Of a DNA stretch of 64,000 nt, positions 43,854 to 53,330 are shown in pieces; position 1 is the stretch's first letter, and the number at the start of each line of letters is the position of its first letter. The notes under the pieces were generated by a model. The model was given only the letters and a program-made list of their open reading frames with translations. It was not told where the DNA came from and did not search any database. Made by a program: the position numbers and the translations under genes. The stretch is taken from positions 26,705,016-26,769,015 of the forward strand of contig OV050030.1 in NCBI GenBank assembly GCA_920105625.2, given 5' to 3'. This DNA is from Clusia tigrina (taxonomy: Eukaryota; Arthropoda; Insecta; Diptera; Clusiidae).

Positions 43854-45309
43854 TGTCTGGAAGATTGATTATAGTGGAATTCAACTCCTCCTCTTCGGAC
43901 ATTGGAGAGATGTATCCACCAGCCGCATCCGTATCCATGTGGTCGAAGAATTCTCCGACCAGTTCGGAAGTTGAGAAGCGGCTGCTTCTGGTTGTAACGG
44001 AGCACATACTCTCATTGTCACTACCCGACAAAGGGGTGAGAGCCGGGCCCGAGCAGCTAGGCTCTTTGGCAGTGGCTTGTGGGACAGCACCAGCTGGGGG
44101 AGGCTGTTGGGGGGCTTGGGCATCGCACTTGTAGATGCGGAGAGTGATGGCTCCAAAGCCATAATTAATCACCCCCTCGCGGGAGTTGATGGGAACAAGG
44201 GATTGCTCGTTCAAAATGATGGTGACCTCACGCAAAGTGCCTTTGGGGTCACCAACTTTCGCGACCTTCCAGCCATCGGTGGGAAGATCGGTGTTGCTGA
44301 GCTTGAGGATCTTTAAGATTGCCTCGGGCTCAGAGGGCTCGGCAGGAAGCCATGTTTTGGAGCGAGGGCGTTGGGGAACCTGGTCCAAAGGTACAGCGTT
44401 GAGCTGTGCACCCGGCCATATCTCACCTACCCTATTGATCGCTACCTTGTATACATCCGCCGAGCGTTGGTCCGAGCAAGATATGATCTTGATATGTCCT
44501 TGATACCACCCTGCGTCACGGCAGCTGGGTGAAGGACCAGGGTTGAGGGACATAACCTCAACGAAAATTGGTAACAGTGCCATTTCGACCTGTCTCCAAT
44601 TGGCAGGAGTAATGGTCCCATCGGCATTGGCAGAGTCGACCACAGCCCATGTGAGGCTCTCTTTCACAATCTCACTAAGCGGTTTGGAGAGCTTAGGCTT
44701 GGGAGTAGCCAGCCTTACGCGCTTAGGGATGCTTTGGGTGGATTGGACCGGGCGATCGGCTGATCTCTGCCTCTTGGGGTTACCGGCTGCTTGTGCAGTG
44801 GAGGAGTGGACACGCACATCAGCGTGTGCTTTTGCCCACTCAAGCTTGCCCTTGTCGTATTCTGACAGTTGAGATGGTTCTGAAGCGTTGAGCCTCGTCA
44901 AAATACGGTAAGCCGCTCTACGCGTCCTGTACGCCCTTGTACTCGGGTTTACGTTGGTAGGTGCACCTGAAGGAGGAGCGGTACGAGGAGCAGTTACCAT
45001 CGACTTGTGAGGCAATATCGAGGCGTTTGCTGAAGAGGGCTTAGGCGGAGCGACTGCTGCTGGTTTGTGAGTCAATACCCTAGCAGCCGCTGAAGAGCCT
45101 GGGGACAGCGAAGAGCTCTTGGGTGGCTTATTAGCCGAAGCTGTGGTGCTTGTTGAAGGGGCAGTGCTTATGCTGCTTGTCTTCGAACCAAGGGCGGGGG
45201 TGTTGCTGGTGGGCATTTGCCTAGCCAGGGTTTTGCGCGTCCCTGAGGGGATATGCGCGGAAATTTTGTTTGTGTTTGTGTTTGTGTTTTTATTTTTTGT
45301 TGTGTCCAT
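43831..45309 (-). CDS. LINE ORF1 protein (gag-like, RNA-binding)
   Basis: 492 residues from the first ATG (45309, MDTTKNKNTNTNTNK); the frame is open seven codons further to a TTG. Residues 1-130 are rich in Ser, Pro, Ala and Thr and probably disordered. A short basic and helical stretch follows (YRTRRAAYRILTRLNASE). A folded domain covers about 215-400 (LTWAVVDSANADGTITPANW, GWYQGHIKIISCSDQRSAD, WLPAEPSEPEAILKILKLSN, then ITLRIYKCDA). This resembles the RRM-like domain (DUF4780-type, from memory) found in ORF1 of several insect LINEs. No CCHC zinc knuckles were seen. The tail is acidic and Ser-rich. It presumably packages the element RNA with the ORF2 protein. ORF2 overlaps its last 23 nt. 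Confidence 0.9.
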   Translation of the reverse strand: MDTTKNKNTNTNTNKISAHIPSGTRKTLARQMPTSNTPALGSKTSSISTAPSTSTTASANKPPKSSSLSPGSSAAARVLTHKPAAVAPPKPSSANASILPHKSMVTAPRTAPPSGAPTNVNPSTRAYRTRRAAYRILTRLNASEPSQLSEYDKGKLEWAKAHADVRVHSSTAQAAGNPKRQRSADRPVQSTQSIPKRVRLATPKPKLSKPLSEIVKESLTWAVVDSANADGTITPANWRQVEMALLPIFVEVMSLNPGPSPSCRDAGWYQGHIKIISCSDQRSADVYKVAINRVGEIWPGAQLNAVPLDQVPQRPRSKTWLPAEPSEPEAILKILKLSNTDLPTDGWKVAKVGDPKGTLREVTIILNEQSLVPINSREGVINYGFGAITLRIYKCDAQAPQQPPPAGAVPQATAKEPSCSGPALTPLSGSDNESMCSVTTRSSRFSTSELVGEFFDHMDTDAAGGYISPMSEEEELNSTIINLPDNAEGTTD

Positions 45310-45770
45310 GCAATAAGGGTTCCCACTCAAAGCCGCTATCTCAGTCCGAACGTGTGATCACTAAATATGGTCCCATGGTTATCTGTGCAAGCAGGGAGGC
45401 CATGCGAGGGTTGGCACAAGCCCTTATGGGGTCAAGTGCTCAGAGCCAGACCAGTGCTAATCGGGAGTTCCACTCAACCGAACCCACACTACCGACCTAA
45501 CGGTAACAGACGTCGAACGTACTTTCAGGCCTGCCAAGGTTTTAACGGGACGGGGGCAGCTGCAACCTTAGACTGGAGCCGTTCACACTCAAGTTTCACC
45601 TTGGTGCTACCGTGACAAAAGACAGCTAGGTCCAGAAAATTACAGCTACCAGCCCAGGGCAATCAGAACAGTTACATTGGTCCAAAGAGAAGTCCGGGAA
45701 CGAAGGATGGGGGTCGTGCCAATTGGTGCTACTGAACTCCCGTGCAAGAAAACAGCAGTACCTGGGGGAG
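45310..45770 (-). promoter_or_regulatory. 5' UTR of NLR-L
   Basis: About 460 nt between the ribozyme-like fold and the ORF1 ATG. It is moderately GC-rich with no long open frame on the minus strand. Elements of this kind use an internal promoter near their 5' end, since a promoter outside would be lost at each move. I could not point to specific promoter motifs. Confidence 0.5.
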
Positions 45771-45829
45771 TGTAGACCATTTAGCGTAACCCAGGGTGCA
45801 CCGCGTGGAGGCGGTCTACATTACACCCC
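45771..45829 (-). ncRNA. candidate HDV-like self-cleaving ribozyme at the LINE 5' end
   Basis: Minus-strand pairing by eye. P1: GGGGTGT (45829-45823) with GCACCCT (45799-45793), extendable by one A-T pair. P2: TGTAGACC (45820-45813) with GGTCTACA (45778-45771). P3: CGC (45813-45811) with GCG (45804-45802); P2 and P3 compete for one base. L3 is CTCCAC. P1.1: CC of L3 (45808-45807) with GG (45792-45791). J4/2 is CTAAAT with a candidate catalytic C at 45784. P4 is very short (two pairs at most), the weakest point. The predicted cleavage site is exactly the element's first base as fixed by the target duplication. Such ribozymes are known at the 5' ends of R2, RTE and some LOA-clade (Baggins) elements. 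Confidence 0.6.
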
Positions 45830-46205
45830 TCTATGTCTACAATTAAGCAAAAACAATTTAAGAACTCTAACAGGTTACCTCACAGGGCACTGTCGTTTAA
45901 GAAGCCACCTCATGAAACTGGGACTCTCACCAGTAAACACGTGTAGGGTCTGCAGAAGAAACATCAGAAGAAGAACACCTTCTAATGAACTGCGAAGCCT
46001 TAGCTCGTAGTCGGAAGAAATATGTGGCGCATTACTGGCCCGAGGGCAGAGACATTAGAGCAATGAACTCCAACTCAGTGCTAAGTTTCCTTAGAACTGT
46101 TGCACTAATAGAATACCTTTAATAGGTACATGCGGGAGGAGTACAATAGATCAAATTGGTCGAGGTACATTTTCCCTCTTTATTTCATTCATTCATTCAT
46201 TCATT
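45830..46205 (+). pseudogene. older LINE, right part with zinc knuckle and TTCA tail (NLR-K)
   Basis: Continues the frame broken at 40086: LSKNNLRTLTGYLTGHCRLR, SHLMKLGLSPVNTCRVC, then after a frameshift near 45965 SEEEHLLMNCEALARSRKKY and SVLSFLRTVALIEYL with a stop at about 46122. The 3' UTR runs to a (TTCA)n tail at about 46184-46205. This tail type differs from both the TAA and AACCTAA types elsewhere in the window. Its upstream coding part is at 39930-40086, beyond the inserted element. Confidence 0.87.
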
Positions 46206-48589
46206 ACTGAAACTATTTGTCTTAGGGCAATGTAACCGGGAATGCGTCCTAGTTAGCTTACGTTGGGTTTTATTCCACGTTTAGATTACATGAATCTTGG
46301 TCTCAGTACAATCAGTGAAAACCTTAGATTTCTGTTCTGTCTTGCATATACTCGTATGTAAGTAAGTCTCTGCAGAATCGGTGAAAACCTTAGACTACTG
46401 TTCTGTCTGAAGTATGTGGTTTGTTCAAAGTATTTGTTGTATTCGAGAAGACGCTCTTAGTCGATGTGTCAAACTGGCGTGCTGAAACCAGGAGAGGGTT
46501 CTAAGTCGGTTCCTGTCTGTTGTTTGCTGGAGCAGAGAATACAGAGAAATGACTCTTGGTTTGCTCACACTTACCCATGTGCAAAACTGTGGTAGTGTTC
46601 TGATTTTCTTCAGAATTCTGGTTAACCAATGATAAACAAACCTATCCATATAGGCAACTAGTGATACACAAAGACTTTTTTTTAAACGTCAGAAAATTTG
46701 ACGTTTAAGTGTCCCGTCTCTATGGTCTCTGGCTGGAGTCAGAAAAGGCTTGTGAGTTGGTGTGTCTTTGCTGGGTCTCGGAGAAGAAGAAGCTTGTTCT
46801 ATATCAATGTGCTTTCGTTGATTGCTGGAGTCAGAAGAGACTGAGTTCCCGGACTGTTGGAGCTTACATTGAGCAGCTTCAGTGCATGAGATTCGCCCTT
46901 GAGTTTCCATCAACGCATTACAGTTGTTCCAACTAGCTACCAATTCAGCCTGTTCCTTTGTATATTGTTGTTGTTCTGCATAATGTTGTTGTAGCAATTC
47001 GCACTCGGATCACCTTCTTCGTATTCAGTGGCTGGGCGGATGTAACCAGTAAAGCCTTGATATATAATCTATCTGTCGCCTGTTCCTATGCTGATGCTTG
47101 TTGTTACCGTTCCTCGTAGTGTTGTTGTTGCATTAGTTCCCCCTTGTAAACCGGCGCTAACGTTTTTGTTAGAAGCATTTATCATTGTGGGAGTTTCCTT
47201 TGGAATAGTCAGGGTGGCTGTGCGTTATATAGTTTGTTCACCTCGTGTATTGTTCAGGTATTTGTCCGGATGTCTAGTTCCGAGTGACTTAGAGTGGGTG
47301 AAAAATATGTAAGAAGCAGTGAATATAATTTTCATCCTCCCATATTTGCATGAAAGTTAACAATTAAAGTTATACTGCACTGGAAGGATAGGGAGGGAGT
47401 GTGTCTATTTCTAATATAAGCTGCAAATTCCGTAGATTTGCTTTTGCATAACTTCACTTGCCCGCAGATCGCCGACTTTCCTTATGCACCACTACAATTA
47501 TCTTCTAGGGAGTAAAATGACCTCCTGGAGAACTGAAGACTCTTTACATTACTAGTCATGTCCAAGTTACACAATATTTTTGTGAGAATCGGCTTTGATT
47601 AATGTTTCAACGAGCTGCTTTATTCAACCACCCACTCCTGACCTATTTGGAAACAACGACCTATAGACCGCCACCTGCTTTCGCAATTCAATCCACAAAA
47701 TTTTATCATCTAAATCTGAATACTGAGCTTTGGTGAATGTATCTCTTTTACCACCAAATTTGACTATCAAAGAATTGGTGACATTTGGAAAATCTAATCG
47801 CACTTGTTCATCGTACCTGCTGGTCATTTCCACTGGCGCGGCAGATCATATTAATTTCAATGCGCTCGCTAATCAATCTGGTGGCTTGGTGGCAAACAAT
47901 GCCCGTACCACATGGCTGAAAACTTGTATGCCGGAGCAGATTTTGTGGCAATTGTACCTTTGCGAGGTGTTAAATGGAAACTGTGCATTACAATGTGGTG
48001 GTAGCACGGAATTCCAAATAGAATTGTGTCCATTTAAACGTTAGTAGGAGTATGCAAGTACATGGCCGGGTATTTCTATATAGGGGCCCTGATACACGAT
48101 ATATTCTAGGGCCAAAAAATCGCAACAATTTTATAGTAATTGATATTTATTGGTAAATGTCTCCTTGATTAATTTATCATAAATTCTTCGGAAAATCATA
48201 TTAGAAGCTTTAAGCCCCCTGAAATCATATTCTTGAATGGTGCTTAATATCCTAAACAGTACTGCAGTTGCTAAACGAACTCTGCAAACGCTTTATGTAA
48301 TCTTTTTCAGGTTATGACGCAAACTTGTAGGATTTTTAAGGCACATTATAATACCCAACATAGTTTACATAGAGTATCAGACAAAAACCGTTGTCCAAAA
48401 GGATGCCCACTTTCCTGGGTGACCACTTTCTGGACTCTTTTGGAGATATTCCAAATAAAAAGATAAGCTCCATGAACTGCTTCATTAAAAGCTCCAAATG
48501 GTTGGACCTTTGAAATGGCAATGGCAACTGTGTCTCATGCGGTATCATTAGGGGTCAATGATGGCCTCAGTGCGCCCTTCTGCTGACCA
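46206..48589. other. mostly non-coding; one Gln/Ser-rich open frame
   Basis: About 2.4 kb. A 67-bp tandem duplication (GTGAAAACCTTAGA near 46314 and 46381) lies at the left. A minus-strand open frame, 46997-46689, encodes a Gln-, Ser- and Thr-rich stretch of 103 codons. Its relatives in other frames are equally low in complexity, so I do not call a gene. Another minus frame, 47833-47624 (LDFPNVTNSLIVKFGGKRDT), looks a little protein-like but is isolated. Nothing else recognised. Confidence 0.4.
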
Positions 48590-48843
48590 CTTTACCTACA
48601 TACCTACCACCAGACACTGACTAGATGCAGAGCGGGCTATTTAGCCAAAAATGCTTTTAACTCTCTTACAGAAGTGTCTGGCACGAAGGTCGAACAAATC
48701 CTGCGCTTTATTAGAGCTTCGAAATGGTTTGACGAGTAAATCAAAGGTGCGTTGTTACGCGGTTGTATCACAATGGACCCAGGGTGGTCTGAGTGAGTTG
48801 GTCCGTTGACCGGTTACCACGATAACCTAACCTAATCTAACCT
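48590..48843 (+). pseudogene. LINE 3' end with AACCTAACCTAATCTAA tail, NLR-M
   Basis: Plus-strand relic of a LINE C-terminus: NSLTEVSGTKVEQIL, then RFIRASKWFDE and a stop near 48739. The 3' UTR contains GTATCACAATGGACC, also seen in similar form in the intact element's 3' UTR (GTATCACAATGGGCC). It ends in AACCTAACCTAATCTAACC, immediately followed by a SINE 3' fragment. Confidence 0.8.
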
Positions 48844-48900
48844 TCCACCAGTCATAATTAATTATGGTGCAAGGTATAATAAGAATTATAATTATTTATA
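48844..48900 (+). mobile_element. SINE 3'-hairpin fragment joined to a LINE tail (copy 5)
   Basis: Only the last about 57 bp of the SINE: CCTTCCACCAGTCATAATTA then ATTATGGTGCAAGGTATAAT, including the perfect palindrome CATAATTAATTATG and an AT-rich tail. No SINE head or body is present. It starts at the last base of the LINE tail, so it is either a 5'-truncated insertion or a chimeric reverse transcript. Confidence 0.75.
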
Positions 48901-49027
48901 ACGCTCTGTCGCCTTAAAAATAACTGTTTTTAACAAGAATAAGCCTTTAATGTATTTATAACTATATTAGAGCTTTCCATTACTATAAAGTGGTTTATTG
49001 TTACAAAAGAATCACTGTTTTAATGAT

Positions 49028-49620
49028 ACACAAGATTAGAGTGTCCTTAGATCTGTATTAATTTTCATTACAGGCTATAAGAGACTTGGAAAGACTGTTC
49101 ATACATAGGCTATGATAGACATAAAGATGTGGTAAAAATATGCAATATTTTGTTAGTGAAGATGAAGTAATTAGTATCATTTCATATCAGGATCATATTT
49201 TGGAGTTATATTGGATATCACATATGATACCTTGGGATGCTTCTCTATACTAGGGAATGTCTAATACCTTCAAGTGAGTAGCAGCTAAAAAAACATTATT
49301 TCCAGATCTTGAATTATCCAAATTGTGGTCTTTCCAGGTTCAAGTCTGATGTTGAATGAGTTTAAATTCAGTTAAAGTAAACTTGAGTAGATCATACTTC
49401 AAATAATGTTATGACAGTCGACTACATTAAAGTGCACAATACGATTCAGAGTAATTGTCTTCATTACTTCTTTCTCTTAGTCATGAAATTATTACATTCG
49501 ATTAAGGTAACCGCCTTCTAGTTTTCCCGAAATGAAGAGGATTAATTATTTCCATTCGATTTCTCATACGGACTTCTTGAGCAGCTTGAATGACTTAAAA
49601 AAGTTTTCAGCATAAATATC
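49028..49620. repeat. dispersed repeat, copy 1
   Basis: Shares ordered blocks with 52300-53330: TTCATATCAGGATCATATTT then TGGAG, ATCACATATGATACC, TCAAGTGAGTA, ATTCAGTTAAAGTAA and AATAATGTTAT. No coding potential. The family is unknown; it is not a transposon that I recognise. Confidence 0.7.
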
Positions 49621-49828
49621 GAATATTTAAAGTCTTAACAGAGTTTCAGTAGAGTAAATACTATCTTTCTGTTCTGTTTCTTATCAATTAATTCGAAGTC
49701 ATTCATACGTATTGGAGAACAAAGTTAATTAAAGCAGAAGATATGCAATCATTCATCCTCGGTGTTTATCACTTCCCACTAATAACCATTCTATGAGCAC
49801 CTACCATAAATACTGAAATATAAATGAT

Positions 49829-50407
49829 TGCATACTTTTAGGATACCTCTATGAACTGCAGTTCACAACGAGAGAGGTGTATATAAGTCAAGACACGATC
49901 TATTCGAAAGAAATCTTACTCAAGAACCCTATTGAAACTTCTTTTATTGTGTAGATAATATTCGAGAGATAAGATTCGATAAGTGTAGATAAGATTCGAT
50001 AATGTGCCAGAAACTTATTTTATAGTGTAGGGAATGTTCTAGAATTTTCTACTTCAACCATTCAAAAGGTATATAAGCCACCACACAATTAAAGTCGAGA
50101 CGCACTTGAATAGCAATCTTAACAGTGTGTACTTCGGGCATTTTACTTGCAGCATTTACAGTATTAAGAAGTAATAAAGTGATTAGTGAATTATTAAATA
50201 AACTGCAATTTGTAATAAAGTAAACTTTAAGCCTAATATTAGTGTAAATTGCAATAGTTAAATAAAGTTTATTATTTTAATATAATCAGCGACTGTTTGA
50301 TTACTACACAGTCCAGTGGTACGAATCCGAGTATTGAGAGTCAGAGTAAATTGTCTGGAGGGCAATTTCGTATCAGTATAAATTATCAGGAGGGCAATTT
50401 CGTAGCA
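49829..50407 (+). mobile_element. LTR-like unit with leader, copy A
   Basis: About 579 bp, from TGCATACTTTTAGGAT to AATTTCGTAGCA, matching 57598-58188 along its length. It has a TATA box (50070-50076), several AATAAA-like signals near 50170-50270, and TTTGATTACTACA followed eight bases on by TGGTACGAATCCGAG. That last sequence starts with TGG, as primer-binding sites do, although I cannot name the tRNA. A short direct repeat (GGAGGGCAATTTCGTA twice) closes the unit. It reads like a gypsy-type LTR, or LTR plus leader, with no coding region attached. Confidence 0.62.
50070..50076 (+). promoter_or_regulatory. TATA box of LTR-like unit A
   Basis: TATATAA in the conserved context CAACCATTC-AAA-TATA, shared with unit B at 57820. 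Confidence 0.45.
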
Positions 50408-50479
50408 ATATATTATAGTATTATCTTTTATTCTTGTATAATCATGAAAAAAGTATACTTCAGCACAAAATCGTATATC

Positions 50480-50960
50480 AATTTTCGATAGTTAAGGTAG
50501 CTTCGGATTATCTTCTTCAGATTGGCTGGTATCTGAAAGCGATCTTCGAGTCCCTCGATCATGTCCACTCTCCTAGAGCTATTGAAAGCATTTTTGACAT
50601 CTGATGTAACAAGGAGTAACAATCGCCTGGAGTAGTGATTTGCTGACTGTGTCGCTAACACACTTTTTATGACGTCTTCTACGGCGCCCGTTGTGGACTT
50701 TCCTGGCCGAAAACAGTGTTGTCGGGTGGATAATATCCCAGCGTTTTGCATGGCTGATTCGGATGATGGTGATTCGGAGTTTTCTTTTCCCTTACTGATG
50801 AGCACTATTCTCTATCTTTTCCATACGTCTGGGAATATTCCTTCTATCCGGCAGGCGTTGTACTTATCAAGACGTTCTGCTGCGTGGCCATTTGATACTA
50901 TTTCTAGGACTACTGCTGGAATACCGTAGATAGTCGTTGCTCGGTTTCTGTATCAAAATT
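50480..50960 (-). pseudogene. R1-type LINE reverse transcriptase fragment, NLR-N
   Basis: Minus strand: AAERLDKYNACRIEGIFPDV near 50880, a stop, RIVLISKGKENSESPSSES near 50790, CFRPGKSTTGAVEDVIKSVL near 50700, LLVTSDVKNAFNSSRRVD near 50600 (motif A, catalytic Asp present), and FQIPANLKKIIRSYLNYRKL near 50510. Between ESPSS and the AIQNAG-like stretch about 25 residues normally found in this family (the YRPLCMLDTAGK region) are missing, so the fragment carries an internal in-frame deletion. No endonuclease or downstream motifs. It lies next to LTR-like unit A. Confidence 0.8.
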
Positions 50961-51290
50961 TTGTTAACTTCTCTGATTAACTTCTTTGTAGATTCAACCC
51001 TTTAAAGCCTTTATAAAGGACATAGCTTCATAGACTGTTTGTACCTCCATCATTTGTCTATGACTTTTCACTTAAGACCATTCTCTATTGCATCGTACCA
51101 TTTTCGTTTATTCATGTCTAATCATGAATATAGAAAAGAATATTTCAGCACAACACTAATTTCAGTATCAAAATTGTCTCTGATTAATTTCTTTGCAGAT
51201 TCAATCCTTTAAAGCCTTCATAAAGCTCATAGCTTCACAAACTATATGTAGCTACATCATTTGCCACAGTTGTAGCGTAGCTTTTTTATT
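50949..51290. repeat. diverged tandem duplication, about 217-bp period
   Basis: The block GTATCAAAATT, CTCTGATTAA-TTCTTTG-AGATTCAA-CCTTTAAAGCC, ATAGCTTCA occurs at about 50948 and again at about 51165. A third related stretch (ATCATGAAAA...TTCAGCACAA) lies at 50440-50475 on the other side of the R1-type RT fragment and resembles 51123-51150. The LINE fragment therefore seems to have inserted between repeat units. Confidence 0.65.
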
Positions 51291-52299
51291 GTATCGGTTT
51301 ATTTACATTTTTCTTCTCATTGGGCCCACAGGCCCAGCAATCACTGACCCGCGCTCCAACCGCTCCTGTGGTTGGATCAGCTCAAAGCGTAGTGACAGCC
51401 GAATAGACACGCTGCAAATGAACGCTGTTGGCTGAAGTGATTGTCGGCGGTTTGTATGGTTTTAGATTTTGGTTTTCAGTTGATTTCAAATTAATTTCAT
51501 TTGTTTCAAAATCTGAATGCTCAATTAGTCAATGTGGTCTGTGTATGGATTCACGCTACATTTACATGACGACTGCGCCGCTGCCATACACAATGAACAG
51601 TGTAAATGTGAACAGTGAACGTTGTACAATTTTTACTAATGCATTAAGTGTCAACATAAACGCAGATTGTGTTCAATCATTTCATTCAATTGGATGTGGA
51701 ATTTATCCAAAAACTATTTTCCTTAAATCGTAAAATGTTAAGAATGGGAAGAGAAAACTTCTATTGTGCTCTTTGTTAAGCTTCAACGAATTCTCTGTCC
51801 ATTCTCCTCAGAGGAATCACATCGCCACTAATCCTAAACAAAAATTTATAACCTAAACTGTGTCTTTAATTACCAGAGACACTAAATTCATTTCAGCTGT
51901 CTTAATTTTGACATTATTAATGTTTGCATGCCACCCAGTTGCACTAGATTTCAAGTTGCTTGTGGCGCAAAAAAGGAGAACACAGCTAACAACAACAACA
52001 ACAGCAACAAAAAGCCAGGGAAAAGAGATCTCGCTTTGGCTACACAAATCACGCTAGCATCCATGAGATACGCAATAAGCTCGATATTTTTTGTTTGAGG
52101 CACGTTAAAGATTTGCAGTTACAGATACGAATACCACGCACAACGCACCAAAGAACAGTGGAACGAATATGAAAATGTTCCCTGAAAAATTCTTACAAGT
52201 GCAAAATAAGTTCAAGATTTCTTCAATGCAGGATTGCTATATTCCAATCATACCTCTGCTCTGAGTATAAGCAATCAGTCATATTCTAACTTTCTGAAG
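51291..52299. other. non-coding, nothing recognised
   Basis: Single-copy-looking sequence with a CAA block at about 51988-52012. Small open frames overlap without motifs. Confidence 0.45.
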
Positions 52300-53330
52300 A
52301 AAATGATGTTTAGACTTGGAGTGCCTCCAGATCTCTACAGTTAACAGTAAGCGAAAGAGATTCAGATATCAATATAGACAGTGAATCTCTCTAGTAGCAC
52401 CGAGGGATACTTCGAAAACCGCCTTATGGGACTATGATAGATTTATGAAAGTTCGAAAAAATCTTTCTTACACTTTCCGATGTAAAAAATCGCTAATCTT
52501 CGACATTATGATGTCTTTGAGGGACTAGATACTATCCTTCAAAGGCTCTGATATCTGATAGAAAGAGGTATTTAGAATTATCAATACTTTATTAAGGACA
52601 ACTGAGAAAGTGATCACGATTTTCTCATATCAGGATCATATTTTGGAGGTGTGTCTGAGATCACATATGATACCCTGGAATGCTTTCATATACTAAGGAA
52701 AATTTAGCCCCCTCAAGTGAGTAATAGTTTAGAAAACATTCTTTCGAGATGTTGAATATACCATTTGTTTTTATTCCACGATCAAATTCGATATTAAACA
52801 AGATTAATTTAAGTTAAATATAATCTTGATTAGATCTTAGTTTGAATAATGTTATAACTCTATTAAATTGATCAGTCTTATTGAACGTTCCTCTCTCCAT
52901 TTGTTTCTCTCCATTTCTTTCTCTTTCATAAAACTCTCACATTGGATTAAGTTGGCGGGCTTCTAGTCAAGTCTTCCAGGATTCTAGGAGGAATTTGACA
53001 ATAAATTTTAGTAATGTTCTCAGTTCTGGAGTTCAGAAAACATTCATTCGAGGTCTTGAATTATACAATTTGTGTTCATTCCCAGGATCATGTTTGATAT
53101 TAAACAAAATTAAATTCAGTTAAAGTAATTTTGATTACCTCTCAGTTCGAATAATGTTATAACTCCATTAAACTGATCAATATGATTGAACTTCTTCTCT
53201 CTATTTGTTCTTTCTCCTTCATAAAACTTTCACATACGTTTAAGTAGGCCGGCTTCTTGTCAAGTCTTCCAGAATCTTAGGAGTCATTTGACAATAATTT
53301 CTAGTAATGTGCTCAGTTCTACACTCACTG
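52300..53330. repeat. dispersed repeat, copy 2, with internal tandem duplication
   Basis: The homologue of 49028-49620. Its right half is itself duplicated with a period of about 303 bp: GAAAACATTC-TTCGAG-T-TTGAAT starts at about 52732 and 53035. Each half ends with AGTCTTCCAG, CTAGTAATG-type blocks and GTTCTCAGTTCT. The halves differ by many substitutions. Confidence 0.7.

Larger units (their letters stand above)
40087..45829 (-). mobile_element. full-length LOA-type non-LTR retrotransposon, NLR-L
   Basis: A complete-looking 5.74-kb element on the minus strand. It has a 5' UTR of about 520 bp starting GGGGTGTAATG at 45829, ORF1 (45309-43831), ORF2 (43853-40254), and a short 3' UTR with a (CTAC)n end at about 40099-40087. 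TCTATGTCTA flanks it on both sides (40077-40086 and 45830-45839), and removing it restores the reading frame of the interrupted LINE. Both open frames lack stops or frameshifts. ORF2 contains endonuclease, RT, RNase H and a zinc knuckle, and the RNase H separates it from R1-clade elements. Clade assignment (LOA or close) rests on that architecture and was not tested by a tree. The element may still be active. Confidence 0.93.

Noticed and set aside
43853..44872. Plus-strand genes opposite the intact LINE (also 40147-40554 and similar)
   Set aside because: They are antisense shadows of ORF1 and ORF2, which carry clear domains and catalytic motifs.
45723..45828. Coding sequence of the outer LINE upstream of LSKNNLRT
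   Set aside because: The open frame extends there by chance; the target duplication shows that these bases are the antisense of the inner LINE's 5' UTR.
46689..46997. Gln/Ser-rich protein gene
   Set aside because: Low complexity, no recognised domain, no start or splice context, and comparable low-complexity frames on the other strand.
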